Positions 22,701-33,037 of a stretch of 64,000 bases of DNA are shown here, piece by piece. Numbering within the stretch: the stretch's first letter is position 1; every line of letters begins with the position of its first letter. Source of the DNA: Chaetomium olivaceum (taxonomy: Eukaryota; Ascomycota; Sordariomycetes; Sordariales; Chaetomiaceae); the NCBI GenBank assembly GCA_039881045.1, contig JAYWVB010000068.1:87285-151284 (forward strand). Direction: 5' to 3'. The position numbers were made by a program, and so were the translations under genes. The notes below the pieces were generated by a model. That model did no database searches. It had not been told where the DNA came from and saw only the letters and a program-made list of their open reading frames with translations.

Positions 22701-24185
22701 TGGAAACTGGGTTTGGTAGTCGTCTTTGGTGGATTACCCCCCCTGCCGGTGCTGGGTGGCTCAAGATTCGATTGGACATGAAGATGGATCACGACAGCTC
22801 CAAGAGAAGCTCAGTTAGCGCGTCGATTGCGTCTGAAGCTATCACAGCCATCCGCACGGTTTCTTCTCTGGCTATCGAAGATCGTGTTCTTACCCGGTAC
22901 ACGGCCGAGCTGGATCGCGCCGTGGCAGATACCGTCAAGCCCCTGGCGAGTGTGATGATCTGCTTTGCTCTGACACAATCTATTGAGTATTGGTTCATGG
23001 CTTTGGGTTTCTGGTAAATAACTTCCTTAACACACTTACCACTGCCCATAGCTAACCGATGACGCAGGTATGGTTGTCGCCTTGTTGCCTTCAACGAAAC
23101 ATCCATGTACAACTTCTTTGTCGCCTTCATGGCCGTGTTTTTCTGTGGACAAGCGACTGCACAAATGTTCCAGTTCTCCACAAGTTAGTTGTCCGGCCTC
23201 GAAGAAGGTGGTTGCTTGCTAATGTGCTAACTGTGTCAAGGTATCACCAAGGGAAAGAACTCGGCAAACTACATCTTCTGGCTCTCCGAGCTTCAGCCCA
23301 CAGTGAGAGAGACAGACCAGAACCGCGACAACGGCCCAAAGTCTGGTGGCCCCATTACGTTGGACAATGTCCGGTTTTCGTACCCCTTACGGCCAGACGC
23401 CGTAGTGCTTCGAGGGGTGGACCTAGAGGTAAGGCAGCAGAGCATTGAACGCCAACGGGCATAAGCTGACCCTCCCGCAGATCAAAAAGGGCCAGTTTGT
23501 GGCAGTGGTCGGTGCGTCCGGCTGCGGCAAATCTACCGTGGTTGCCATGCTGGAGCGCTTCTATGACCCGTCCACGGGCAACATTCGCATCGATGGTGAT
23601 ATCCTTAGCGAGCTCAACCCAAAGCTGTACCGCCGCATCGTGGCCCTTGTCCAACAGGAACCCACCCTCTTCCAAGGCTCCATTCGAGACAACATCGCTC
23701 TCGGCATCGATGACCCGACAGTCGAGTCGTCGGCGACCTACACGGCCAACCCAGGCCCCACAGTCTCAGACTCCCAAATTGAAGCGGCTCTCCGTGCTGC
23801 CAACGCCTGGGAGTTTGTATCCTCGCTTCCGGATGGGTTAGCTACCGCGGCGGGCTCCAATGGCACGCAACTCTCAGGCGGCCAGCGCCAGCGCATTGCC
23901 ATTGCGCGCTCCTTGGTCCGAGACCCTAAGATTCTACTACTTGACGAGGCAACCAGTGCTCTCGACACAGAGAGCGAGAAGATTGTCCAAAGTGCGCTGG
24001 CTGAGGCGGCCAAAGCTGGAGACCGTATCACTATCGCGGTGGCCCATCGACTATCGACTATCAAGGATGCCGACGTGATTTGTGTGTTCCACGGGGGCAA
24101 GATTGTGGAGAAGGGGACGCACGAGGAGTTGATTGCTCTCGGGGGGATGTACCGCAAGATGTGTGAGGCGCAGAACTTGGATTAG
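19717..24185 (+). CDS. ABCB-type (P-glycoprotein-like) multidrug exporter, one frame break
   Basis: Eleven exons: 19717-19842, 19906-20093, 20169-20825, 20885-21164, 21229-21375, 21431-22187, 22254-22429, 22485-23013, 23068-23183, 23241-23428, 23481-24185. Their length is one base short of 1289 codons, a normal full-size ABCB protein (TMD-NBD-TMD-NBD). NBD1 has Walker A GQSGSGKS, signature LLSGGQKQR and LLLDEATSALD. NBD2 has GASGCGKST, LSGGQRQR and LLLDEATSALD. The frame shifts by -1 near 22735-22755, at a C7 run (ggattaccccccctg), in the second TMD between FGGLPP and GWLKIRLDMKM. One extra C would keep the frame. It should export hydrophobic compounds across the plasma membrane. A regulator gene lies divergently upstream. 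Confidence 0.85.
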
Positions 24186-25732
24186 ATAGGATGTTGGTCG
24201 GATGTTATTGTTTCCGAGGGATAAAGAATATTATCTAATTAGACAGGTGGGGGAATAACCTTGTAATAATATACACCAATTACCAGTCACTCAGGTACTC
24301 CTTGCGTTGTCCTGCTTCCCTAGTAGAGGTCGATATTTCAGGTAAGGTACCTCTCGCTCTAAAGTGATGTTTATTTCGGTACCTATTTTGCTGACACAAG
24401 GACGGCCACCTCGATAGGTACCTTAGGGTTTCGCTACCCAGTCCGTTAATACCTTGTCGTTGACTCTCATATATCATGGCGGGGAAGTACTACCCGAGCT
24501 GCGCTGTAATCAAGTTTAGTTCTAAGCGTTGTCCCCCTGGAGTTGGTAGAAGAATCGACTAAGTACTGAGGTGATAAAAATTGTAACGGGTCAGTTATCA
24601 TGCTCAAGTCTCGCGGGTTAGCCTATCTATGGCCGAGAAATCTCGTCTGAGCTACTGCATGTCTTCATCTGAGCTCCAAACTACCACATGCGCGCGTCAT
24701 GATGCGATGAACTCTTGGGATTTAAGCTTGCAAGAGCGGCATCGAAGCCCTCTGTGCACTGCATAGGTAGGTCTGGCGGTGCAGGCCCCTGAACAGGACT
24801 TCTTCACGAGGCTCGCAACTTACGCATATGACTAGCAAAAGCCGGGGATTGTTGGTATACAACAACGCTGGGTCGGATGTGGCAGCCGCAAGATCTTGTG
24901 ACATGTGACATCGGGGACCAATGGTGCAGAGAGAAATTGCCATCAAGGTACTTGCGTGCTTCCCATCCATCTCCACAAGAAAGCAGACCCTGTGGGGTTT
25001 GCTGCCTGACGAAATGGCAAACTGGACGTCGCGAGATGTGGTTCGCCGCGCTGGGCGATGGGGTCCAGCTTTGGGTCCGCTGGTCATCGAAGCAAAGGTC
25101 CAAAGAAGTTTTGAAATGGCGTTGGAAGGCGATTCGCATCTCCGAAGCTCCGAGCACGGCACTCGGGCGGTGGCCAATCAAGTGGGGTACATTACAGAGC
25201 CACGCAACTGCCCGGTTGTAACCGTTTTGAAGGAGGGCCTCGAGGTGCATTGACGGCCGTTGATCTCTCCAGTGCCATGAGTGGATGAATCAGCCACGCA
25301 TATTCACGATATGTGATGACTCGTATGGTTCGCCCACCGATCCATGCCGGCAGTCGCAGAACCGTTATGAAGGTGGCCCACGGAGCTTGTTGTCGAACCA
25401 TGGGAGGCCGGATGCGGGCGGCATGGAGGAGGGCAGGAGATGGATGTCGCGATCTTGCCCCTCATGGGTGCGGGGTTGGCGTGACAGCGGTACTACTTGT
25501 CCGGGAGCGGGGTACTGTGCTTGGTCAGGTACGGTTCCCGGGTGCCCTTCGGACCCCTCCGAAGGTACCGGGTATTTATCAGTCGACCCTCGTTGCGCTT
25601 TCTCGTTCCTTTCCCCCTCCTCCCAACTGGCTTGTATCCCTTCCAGCCACATACACCTCGGTACCTAGTGCCAAACTTGCATCGTCGACTACAACACTAC
25701 CTACCTATCTAACTAGGTAATCAACTGACACC
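24186..25732. other. Intergenic, no supported gene
   Basis: No gene is supported. GGTACC/AGGTA motifs recur at 24345-24425 and again at 25675-25720. The frames at 24722-25250 on both strands look like chance. The last 150 bases are pyrimidine-rich (ttcctttccccctcctccc) and form the likely katG promoter/leader. Confidence 0.4.
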
Positions 25733-27985
25733 ATGGGTGAGTGTCCTGTCAACCGTGCCAACGTCGCTGGCGGTGGCACCAGGAACAACGATTGGTGGCC
25801 CAACCAGCTGCGGCTCAACATCCTCCGTCAACATCAGCCCGCGTCGAGCCCGTACAATAAGGAGTTTGACTATGCTGCCGCCTTCAAGTCTCTCGACTAC
25901 GATGCGCTGAAGAAAGATATCGCGGCGGTTATGACCGATTCCCAGGACTGGTGGCCGGCGGACTTTGGCCACTACGGCGGCCTTTTCATCCGTATGGCGT
26001 GGCACAGCGCCGGTACATACCGTGTCTTCGATGGTCGTGGTGGCGGCAGCCAGGGTCAACAGCGGTTCGCGCCACTGAACAGTTGGCCGGACAATGTCAG
26101 TCTCGACAAGGCGCGCCGCCTCCTATGGCCCGTCAAGCAAAAGTACGGCGACAACATCTCGTGGGCCGACTTGCTCCTCCTGACCGGTAACGTCGCCCTC
26201 GAGTCCATGGGCTTCAAGACGTTTGGTTTCGCTGGTGGTCGTCCTGACACCTGGGAAGCGGATGAATCGACCTACTGGGGCGGTGAGAAGACATGGCTCG
26301 GCAACGATGTTCGTTATAGCCACGGCAATGAGGGTCTCGCCGCGGGGGGTGTTGTCGACGGTGACGAGTCGAAGAAGGGCCATCGGGACATTCACTCGCG
26401 CGACCTCGAATCGCCACTCGCCGCCGCACACATGGGTCTCATTTATGTCAACCCCGAGGGCCCCGACGGCATCCCCGACCCCGTTGCGGCGGGCAGGGAC
26501 ATCCGTACCACCTTTGGCCGCATGGCCATGAACGACGAGGAGACGGTCGCGCTGATCGCCGGCGGCCACACTTTCGGCAAGACACACGGCGCTGCCCCCG
26601 CAGTTAACGTCAGCAAGGAGCCGGAAGCGGCTCCTTTGGAGCAGCAGGGTCTCGGTTGGAGCAACAAGCACGGGTCGGGCAAAGGGCCAGACACCATCAC
26701 CAGTGGCCTCGAGGTCATCTGGACCAAGGAGCCGACCAAGTGGACCCACAACTTTTTCGAGTACCTCTTCAAGTTCGAATGGGAGCTCACTAAGAGCCCC
26801 GCAGGCGCCAACCAGTGGGTGGCCAAGAATAGCGAGCCCATCATCCCCGACGCGTACGACCCCAACAAGAAGCACTTGCCTCGCATGCTCACGACGGATC
26901 TGGCGTTGCGGTTTGACCCGGAATACGAGAAGATCTCGCGTCGCTTCCTAGAGAACCCCGACCAGTTCGCCGACGCATTCGCGCGCGCGTGGTTCAAGCT
27001 TCTGCACCGCGACATGGGCCCGCGCTCACGCTGGCTTGGGCCCGAGATCCCCGCCGAAGTGCTCCTTTGGGAGGACCCCGTTCCGGCGGTCAACCACCCG
27101 CTTGTCGACGACCAGGACATCACCGCACTCAAGCGCGACATCCTCGCCACCGGTGTTGCTCCCGCTAAGCTCATCTCGACTGCCTGGGCATCTGCATCGA
27201 CTTTCCGCGGTGGCGACAAGCGCGGTGGTGCCAACGGCGCCCGCATACGTCTGGCGCCGCAAAAGGACTGGGAGGTCAACAACCCGACACAACTGGCCGA
27301 GGTTCTGAAGGCGCTCGAGGGCGTGCAGGCCAAATTTAACGGCGCCGCCCAGGGAGGCAAGAAGGTTTCGCTGGCGGATCTAATTGTGCTCGGTGGTGTC
27401 GCGGCGCTCGAGCAGGCCGCCGGTATCGCCGTTCCCTTCACCCCCGGCCGCACCGACGCGTCGCAAGAGCAGACCGAAGTCGAGTCATTCAAACATCTCG
27501 AGCCGCATGTCGACGGTTTCCGCAGCTATGGCCAGGGCACGTCGCGTGTGTCGACCGAGCAGTTCCTGGTTGACCGTGCGCACCTTCTGACCCTGACGCC
27601 GCCCGAGTTGGCCGTGCTTATTGGTGGTCTGCGCGTGCTCGGCGTCAACTACGACGGATCCTCCAAAGGCGTGTTCACCACGCGCCCTGGTAAGTTGACC
27701 AACGACTACTTCGTCAACCTCCTGGATATGGGTACGGCGTGGAAGTCGGTCGACGGCGAGGTGTTCGAAGGCAGCGATCGCAAGACGGGCGAGAAGAAGT
27801 GGACGGGAACGCGGGCCGACCTCGTGTTCGGTGCACACGCGGAGTTGCGGGCCATTTCCGAGGTGTATGGCAGCTCAAGTGGGCAGGACAAGTTCGTCAA
27901 GGATTTTGTCGCGGCGTGGAACAAGGTGATGAACCTCGACCGATACGATCTCGCGCAACCTGGGTCTTCGGGACCGAAGCTGTAG
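25733..27985 (+). CDS. katG: Catalase-peroxidase KatG
   Basis: An intronless gene of 750 residues, the normal length of fungal KatG. The distal active site Arg87-Trp90-His91 (RMAWHSAGTYR), the proximal haem ligand His279 (GGHTFGKTHG) and the Met264-Tyr238-Trp90 adduct residues (FGRMAMNDEE, GLIYVNPEG) are all present. The second, haem-free peroxidase-like domain fills the C-terminal half. The enzyme removes hydrogen peroxide by catalatic and peroxidatic reactions. There is no signal peptide, so it should be intracellular. The lack of introns among intron-containing neighbours fits the published view that ascomycete katG came from bacteria by horizontal transfer. Large open frames on the opposite strand are codon-bias shadows. 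Confidence 0.97.
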   Translation: MGECPVNRANVAGGGTRNNDWWPNQLRLNILRQHQPASSPYNKEFDYAAAFKSLDYDALKKDIAAVMTDSQDWWPADFGHYGGLFIRMAWHSAGTYRVFDGRGGGSQGQQRFAPLNSWPDNVSLDKARRLLWPVKQKYGDNISWADLLLLTGNVALESMGFKTFGFAGGRPDTWEADESTYWGGEKTWLGNDVRYSHGNEGLAAGGVVDGDESKKGHRDIHSRDLESPLAAAHMGLIYVNPEGPDGIPDPVAAGRDIRTTFGRMAMNDEETVALIAGGHTFGKTHGAAPAVNVSKEPEAAPLEQQGLGWSNKHGSGKGPDTITSGLEVIWTKEPTKWTHNFFEYLFKFEWELTKSPAGANQWVAKNSEPIIPDAYDPNKKHLPRMLTTDLALRFDPEYEKISRRFLENPDQFADAFARAWFKLLHRDMGPRSRWLGPEIPAEVLLWEDPVPAVNHPLVDDQDITALKRDILATGVAPAKLISTAWASASTFRGGDKRGGANGARIRLAPQKDWEVNNPTQLAEVLKALEGVQAKFNGAAQGGKKVSLADLIVLGGVAALEQAAGIAVPFTPGRTDASQEQTEVESFKHLEPHVDGFRSYGQGTSRVSTEQFLVDRAHLLTLTPPELAVLIGGLRVLGVNYDGSSKGVFTTRPGKLTNDYFVNLLDMGTAWKSVDGEVFEGSDRKTGEKKWTGTRADLVFGAHAELRAISEVYGSSSGQDKFVKDFVAAWNKVMNLDRYDLAQPGSSGPKL

Positions 27986-28511
27986 GTTGGTGATGTGGCA
28001 CTTGGAAGCAAGTGTCAGGTACCTGGTAGTTAGCAATTGACTCGATATCAATACGAATACTCAATGCAATTTTCGGAACGCGCTGCGGAAGTTGGAATGC
28101 ATGATGCGATGACGAAGTTGAAGTCGGGAAATGGCTTCAGCCGCGTATGGAACCTACAGGGGTGCTGGGGCCCACTTCCGTTGGGAGACCTCTCTCTCTG
28201 GATTCCTCCCCGCTCTTCAAACCGTCACTCCGACGCGCCGCGTCAGGCTGGTTAGTTGCCTGAACGTTGCAAATTCTCTTATCGTGCATTGCAAAATTTG
28301 AATATAGAGCGCATAGAGCTTCTAGCACGCCACGGCGCTTCCATGAGGCATTTGGCGTGCCAAATTGGATGAACACCCTGACTTCGTCGGCTTAGGTACT
28401 GAACCGTCCCGCTCGCAGCTGGCGCATGTTTCAAGTCCAGTCTCCAGTACTCGTTTGTGTTCCGTTGCAAGCTATGTATTTACGTCATTGAACTTCCATT
28501 CTTATCCACGG
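27986..28511. other. Intergenic, no supported gene
   Basis: The 3' flanks of katG (plus) and of the Zn2Cys6 gene (minus) meet here. I see no gene, repeat or RNA. Confidence 0.45.
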
Positions 28512-30074
28512 TTACTCCGCTATCCCAGGGCTGTCCAGCAGGCTTGGGAGTGTGTTACTAATGTGTTTGTCTAGCAGCGCGCCGTATATCGACAATCCCC
28601 CGGGAAGTTCGCGGATAAGCTCTCTGAAGTACCCGATGTTCTCCAGCCCCGTTCCACTCTTGTCCGTTGCCGGCACGCGAGAGAGCACATCTATCATCGC
28701 GCATGCCACATCGAAAATCTTCTCGTTGATACCGACACCGTGAATCCTGATACTCTCGAGCGACATGGCCCGAATAACGCCAGCTAGCTCCTCACCCACC
28801 TCGACTGGATACCGGAACGTTAGGTGGCCTGGCACCCCGGGCTCCTCGACCAACAACCCTAGACGCAGCCGTAATTGCCACAGGGTGACCAGCAGCCAAA
28901 GCTGAGTTACTTTGAGGTTGGCAACCTGCGTTTCGCAAAGGTCACCCGCGTGCCGCGGCTCGAGGGCGCCGCGGATGGCGCCCTGAACGGCGTCGAGCGG
29001 GGACAAGAGCCCCGGAAAGAACACGGTGTCTTCTTGGTTGATCAGGGCAAAAAAGACTGTATCCAGCGGACGAAATAAGGCAACCAGCCGTTTCAGGCCG
29101 GGTATGGTTGCGTCCGGCTCGGCATCGCCGTCAAGGTCGGGCCCCGATGAGATGACCTGCAGAGTGACAGGTCGACGATATCGGATCCCGTGCGACCGCT
29201 CCGACACGAGGATGACCCAAAAGAGCCTGTCGGCCAGCCTGCGCCTGAGGATGTCACTTTCGCTAATGCGCAACACAAGCCACATGGTGGCAGCTTCTCG
29301 GAGGAAGTAGAACCCCTGGCTGTGGTGAAACAGCGACGCGTGGCCGGCGTAAAGGAAGAAGGTTGCGAGAACCCGCTCCAGGTTAGGGTTGAATCCTGAG
29401 GACATGTGGTTGCGAGCCATCATCGCGTCCTCGAAAAGAAGCTCGCCGAGCTTTCTGTTCGAGTGTGGGATCCCGTCGGCTTCGAACAGGTGCTGGCTCG
29501 GCTCTTCGACTTGTATCAGGACGACTGCACAGACAGCCGTGATGAGGCATTGGGCCTCGACTCCTCCTAGCGATTCCGCCTCCGTCGCCACCAACTCAAC
29601 GTACTCGGGACTCAAGATAGGGATGGTCGGATACAGCTTTGCAAAAAAGCTACGGAAGCAGTACCCGACAACAGACGCGGGGGGCAGGCTCCGTCTTTGT
29701 GGCAGTGTCGCTAACGGAATGGCGTGGGTGGTTTCCGGCGAGATGCTTGCCGGGAGCTGCGGGACGGACCAGTTCCATTCCACCACAGGTTGCTGCATGT
29801 GTCCCTCGTTTCGAACGCACTCCGCTTCCAAACCGACTCGCGTGCATCGCTCGCATGGCCGAGATTCGCTGCAGCCCTTCTGTAGCCTCTTGCATCTCTG
29901 GCATGCCTTCGAAACCTGTGCTCTCTTCGGTCGCGACAGTGTACCCGTCCCTGAGGCGGTTGTGTTCCTGGACGAACTGCTCATTCTGTGGTCTGCGGAC
30001 TCGCCCATGTTGGAGTCGCCCTGAGTTACAGCAATGCTGGGGCAGAATGCGGAGAGCGGGAAGCTTGGGGTCAT
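28512..30074 (-). CDS. Zn2Cys6 regulator of the alpha-glucoside (MAL-like) cluster
   Basis: A single exon of up to 520 residues; starts at internal Met23 or Met31 are also possible. The zinc cluster has Cys at 58, 61, 68, 74, 77 and 86 (CQRCKRLQKGC, CERCTRVGLEAEC), preceded by a basic SRPKRAQ stretch. A fungal regulatory region follows (SFFAKLYPTIPILSPEY through LREAATMWLVLRI), as in MAL activators and AmyR-like proteins. It lies tail-to-head next to a GH13 alpha-glucosidase and close to a sugar permease, the layout of fungal maltose-utilisation clusters. By context it probably activates those genes in response to maltose or isomaltose; that is inference. The reading frame is intact. Confidence 0.85.
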   Translation of the reverse strand: MTPSFPLSAFCPSIAVTQGDSNMGESADHRMSSSSRNTTASGTGTLSRPKRAQVSKACQRCKRLQKGCSESRPCERCTRVGLEAECVRNEGHMQQPVVEWNWSVPQLPASISPETTHAIPLATLPQRRSLPPASVVGYCFRSFFAKLYPTIPILSPEYVELVATEAESLGGVEAQCLITAVCAVVLIQVEEPSQHLFEADGIPHSNRKLGELLFEDAMMARNHMSSGFNPNLERVLATFFLYAGHASLFHHSQGFYFLREAATMWLVLRISESDILRRRLADRLFWVILVSERSHGIRYRRPVTLQVISSGPDLDGDAEPDATIPGLKRLVALFRPLDTVFFALINQEDTVFFPGLLSPLDAVQGAIRGALEPRHAGDLCETQVANLKVTQLWLLVTLWQLRLRLGLLVEEPGVPGHLTFRYPVEVGEELAGVIRAMSLESIRIHGVGINEKIFDVACAMIDVLSRVPATDKSGTGLENIGYFRELIRELPGGLSIYGALLDKHISNTLPSLLDSPGIAE

Positions 30075-30265
30075 CTAGCCTTTTACGGGAAAACGCACTC
30101 CACTGGCCGGAGCTGCCAAGCCTCGTGGAGAATGTGACGAACGCAGCGCAACTCAAAGCCTGGTTTCATATGGAAAGTGGGTTAGTCGGGCAGTCCTAGC
30201 TAAGTGGCCGGGTATTTACATCCTCCTCCCCATTCTGTCATTCCCTATATATGTACTTAGTCATA

Positions 30266-32079
30266 TCAAGGCTTGAAGTTAAGGTACACGCTTCCTTCCC
30301 AAGGTTTCAGTTCGTCGCTTTCCAGCGGCGACCATCCGGACCTCAGGGTGCTCACAAGCAAGTGCGCCTCCCCCATGCGACACCCCAGTGCGACGCTGAT
30401 GTCGGGGCGTTTCTGAGCATGACTGGTGAAGTTCATGACCACCAGAGCCTTTCGCCTCCCCCCGCCAGTGTTGACCTCCATGTCGCTTTCCTTGACATAC
30501 ATGAAGAGAGCCTCGTCCTCGGGCGCTAAGAGCCGAAACGCTCCGTAGATGAAGATGTCTTTATACTCCTTGCGGAGCCTCAGTGTCTTTTCATAAAAGC
30601 GCAAAACAGAATCTGCGTCCTCGAGCTGGTTTGCAGCGTTCAGCTCGCGATACTGATCATGCACTCTCATCCAAGGCCTGGCGCCGGCGTCCGTGAATCC
30701 GGCGTTGGGGGAGTCATCCCACTGGAACGGAATTCTCGAATGGTCCCTGGCAAGTATCCGCAGACCACGAAGTGTGTCCCGAACACGCCTTTCGTCACCA
30801 GACTCAACTGCCTCGTTATAGAAGCCTAAGCTCTCCACATCTTTGTACTCCTCGATGCCCCAGTCGACAGGCATGTTTCTCATACCAATCTCCTGCCCCT
30901 GATATAAGAACAGTGTCCCCGTCAACGTGACTTGCCACAACGCGATCGCCTTGGAACTGGCCTCCCACACGACGCTGGAGTGCTGTCGTCTCCGAACCGC
31001 GTCACAGCCCGCCCATTGTCGTGGTTCTCGCAAAAGACAGTGTGCCAGCCGTCAGTCCCCTCGATGAAGGTTTGCCAGGTCGCGACATGCCGCTTGAGAA
31101 CCGACAGCGGGAATGGCTGGTAGATGTACTTGCCATGAAACAGGTTGCCGGTTCCCAAGCGAATCATGCTGAACTCGAACACCATGTCCAGCTCGCGCGC
31201 CGCCGCCGATACGTACGGGAGTACTTGTCCCGGCAGGGGTGTGTTGGAAAGCTCGCCGACGGAGACGGCTTTGTACGGCCCGAGGATCTGCGTCTGCATC
31301 TCGTGGATAAACTCATGGATCCGCGGGCCGTTGCACCACATTTCCGGCGCCGGCTGGTGCGGGACGTCTGGGCAGGTCACGGGCGCGTCTGGGAAGTCGA
31401 TGCGCTTGGAGTACTTGTTCACCGTGTCAATGCGGAACCCATCGACCCCCCGATCCAGCCAGAAACGCATGGCTTGTTCGTAGATGGCCGCACGACACTC
31501 AGCATTCTCCCAGTTGAGATCGGGCTGAAAGGGGCCGTAGAGATTCAAGTAGTACTCCTGCGTCTGTTCATCCCAGGTCCACGTTGAGCCGGCGAAATAC
31601 CCACGCCAGTTGGTCGGCGGGCTGCGGTTGCCGGCGCTGTCGTACCTAGCTGGCTTCCAAAAGTACCAGTCGCGTTTGGGGTTGGTTTTGGACGACCGGG
31701 ACTCCTTGAACCACGGGTGCTGGTCTGACGTGTGGTTCACCACCAGGTCGAGGATGAGCTTCATACCACGGCTGTGACAAGCTTCAACGAGCCGGTCAAC
31801 GTCTCCAAGGGTCCCATATCGTGGGTAAACCGCCTGGTAGTCTGATATGTCATATCCCATGTCTTTTTGGGGACTCTCGAACATTGGGGACAGCCAAACG
31901 ACGTCAACACCAAGTTGGTGAAGATAGTCGATTTTCGAGATCAGGCCCGGGATATCTCCCCAACCATCACCATTGGAATCTTTGAAGCTGGCCGGATAGA
32001 CTTGATAGAAAACAGCATCCTTCCACCAAGGTGTCGTGCCGACCCAGCCATTTGGGTGATGAAAGATATTGGAACCCAT
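30266..32079 (-). CDS. GH13 alpha-glucosidase (maltase/oligo-1,6-glucosidase), one frame break
   Basis: Start at 32079 (MGSNIFHHPNGW); the frame is open to 32175 but lacks family character there. Conserved GH13 regions are visible: DLVVNHTS, GVDGFRIDTVNK with the nucleophile Asp, VSVGEL with the acid/base Glu, and CENHDNGR. After RFGDDSTPAS the frame shifts by -1 around 30971-30981 and continues as WEASSKAIALWQVTLTG and YQGQEIGMRNMP to the end at 30266. Total length is one base short of 605 codons, normal for the family. It has no signal peptide, so it should act in the cytosol, splitting sugars imported by the divergent permease. Either the gene is inactivated or one base is missing from the sequence. 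Confidence 0.85.
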
Positions 32080-33037
32080 AATGACGGTGAGAGTGATTAT
32101 GGGAGGGTTACTGGTCACCCTGTTAACATGGAAAGGATGACTGGGGGAAAGGTGTTTCGGATTACCAAAGTACACGAAGAATGGCGTACAATGGCGGCCG
32201 AGGTTGATATCGGTCCCGACCCCCGAGTTATCCTCTCAAATCAGCCCCGCAGATGCACCCAAGGCCCCCTCGCTAGGGTAAGGTGGGCGGACAGAGTCCG
32301 ACTGGCGGTGTTCCGACACCCTTGCCCTGGTGCAAACGCGGCGGACAACCACTCCCTTGGCTCCCTCTGTTCAGAGGAACCGGGCGAGATTCAGGGCAAG
32401 AGCAAGAACACGTGGGAGAAAAGGATATACTGGGATAGAATTGGATCTCCATGTTTGGAAACGAAGGCAAAAACAGCCCTTCTTGTTCCCCAGACTTCTT
32501 ATGACCAATAGTGTGCAATGAACTCCGCCCATACCTCCGACACCCCTGTTCCGTCGGCAACGGCGTCGATGCCAAGCGGCCGAGTCCACCCTCTTTCCCC
32601 CTCCTTTCGGGACATTTTTACAAGCTTTCCCCACTGGAAATCGGGCTCGGGCTGCCACAACGGCTACCACAACGCCCACTCGATTAAACGTAGAAAGCCG
32701 ATTCTTCCCCAGACATCTTCTGGATTAGGGCGGGGATGGCTCGCTTTTCTGGGTGTGTATGCTAGCCAATTCTGCCCATGGTGCTACTCCAAGTGACAAG
32801 AGCATGGTCAAAATAACCGAGCCCCGCAGGTTATTCCGCCCCTGTTGCTCCATTGCCGAGGACACTTTACTTGACCAGCTGAGGACTGGGTCATGAACAC
32901 TCACAGACATCACATTACGCTGGCCAGGGATAAATATCCCACCCATCGCCACGGTCCCGAGCTCTCGGATACCTCCTTTCACCATCCGATCAACTTTTTT
33001 GACCAGCCCCCTCCCATGCTCGACGGTTTCCAACAAA
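32080..33037. promoter_or_regulatory. Shared divergent promoter of alpha-glucosidase and sugar permease
   Basis: This 958-base region separates two divergently read genes of one pathway, so shared control is likely. Possible zinc-cluster half-site pairs are CCG-N6-CGG at 32957-32968 and a CCG-N5-CGG near 32298-32308. Such triplets are frequent by chance at this GC content, so I do not assign them to the neighbouring regulator. Confidence 0.4.

Noticed and set aside
26123..26875. 250-codon second minus-strand frame opposite katG
   Set aside because: Same reason: a GC-rich codon shadow.
26443..27492. 349-codon open frame opposite katG
   Set aside because: It is a shadow of strongly C/G-biased codon use in katG; it has no domain, and katG is certain.
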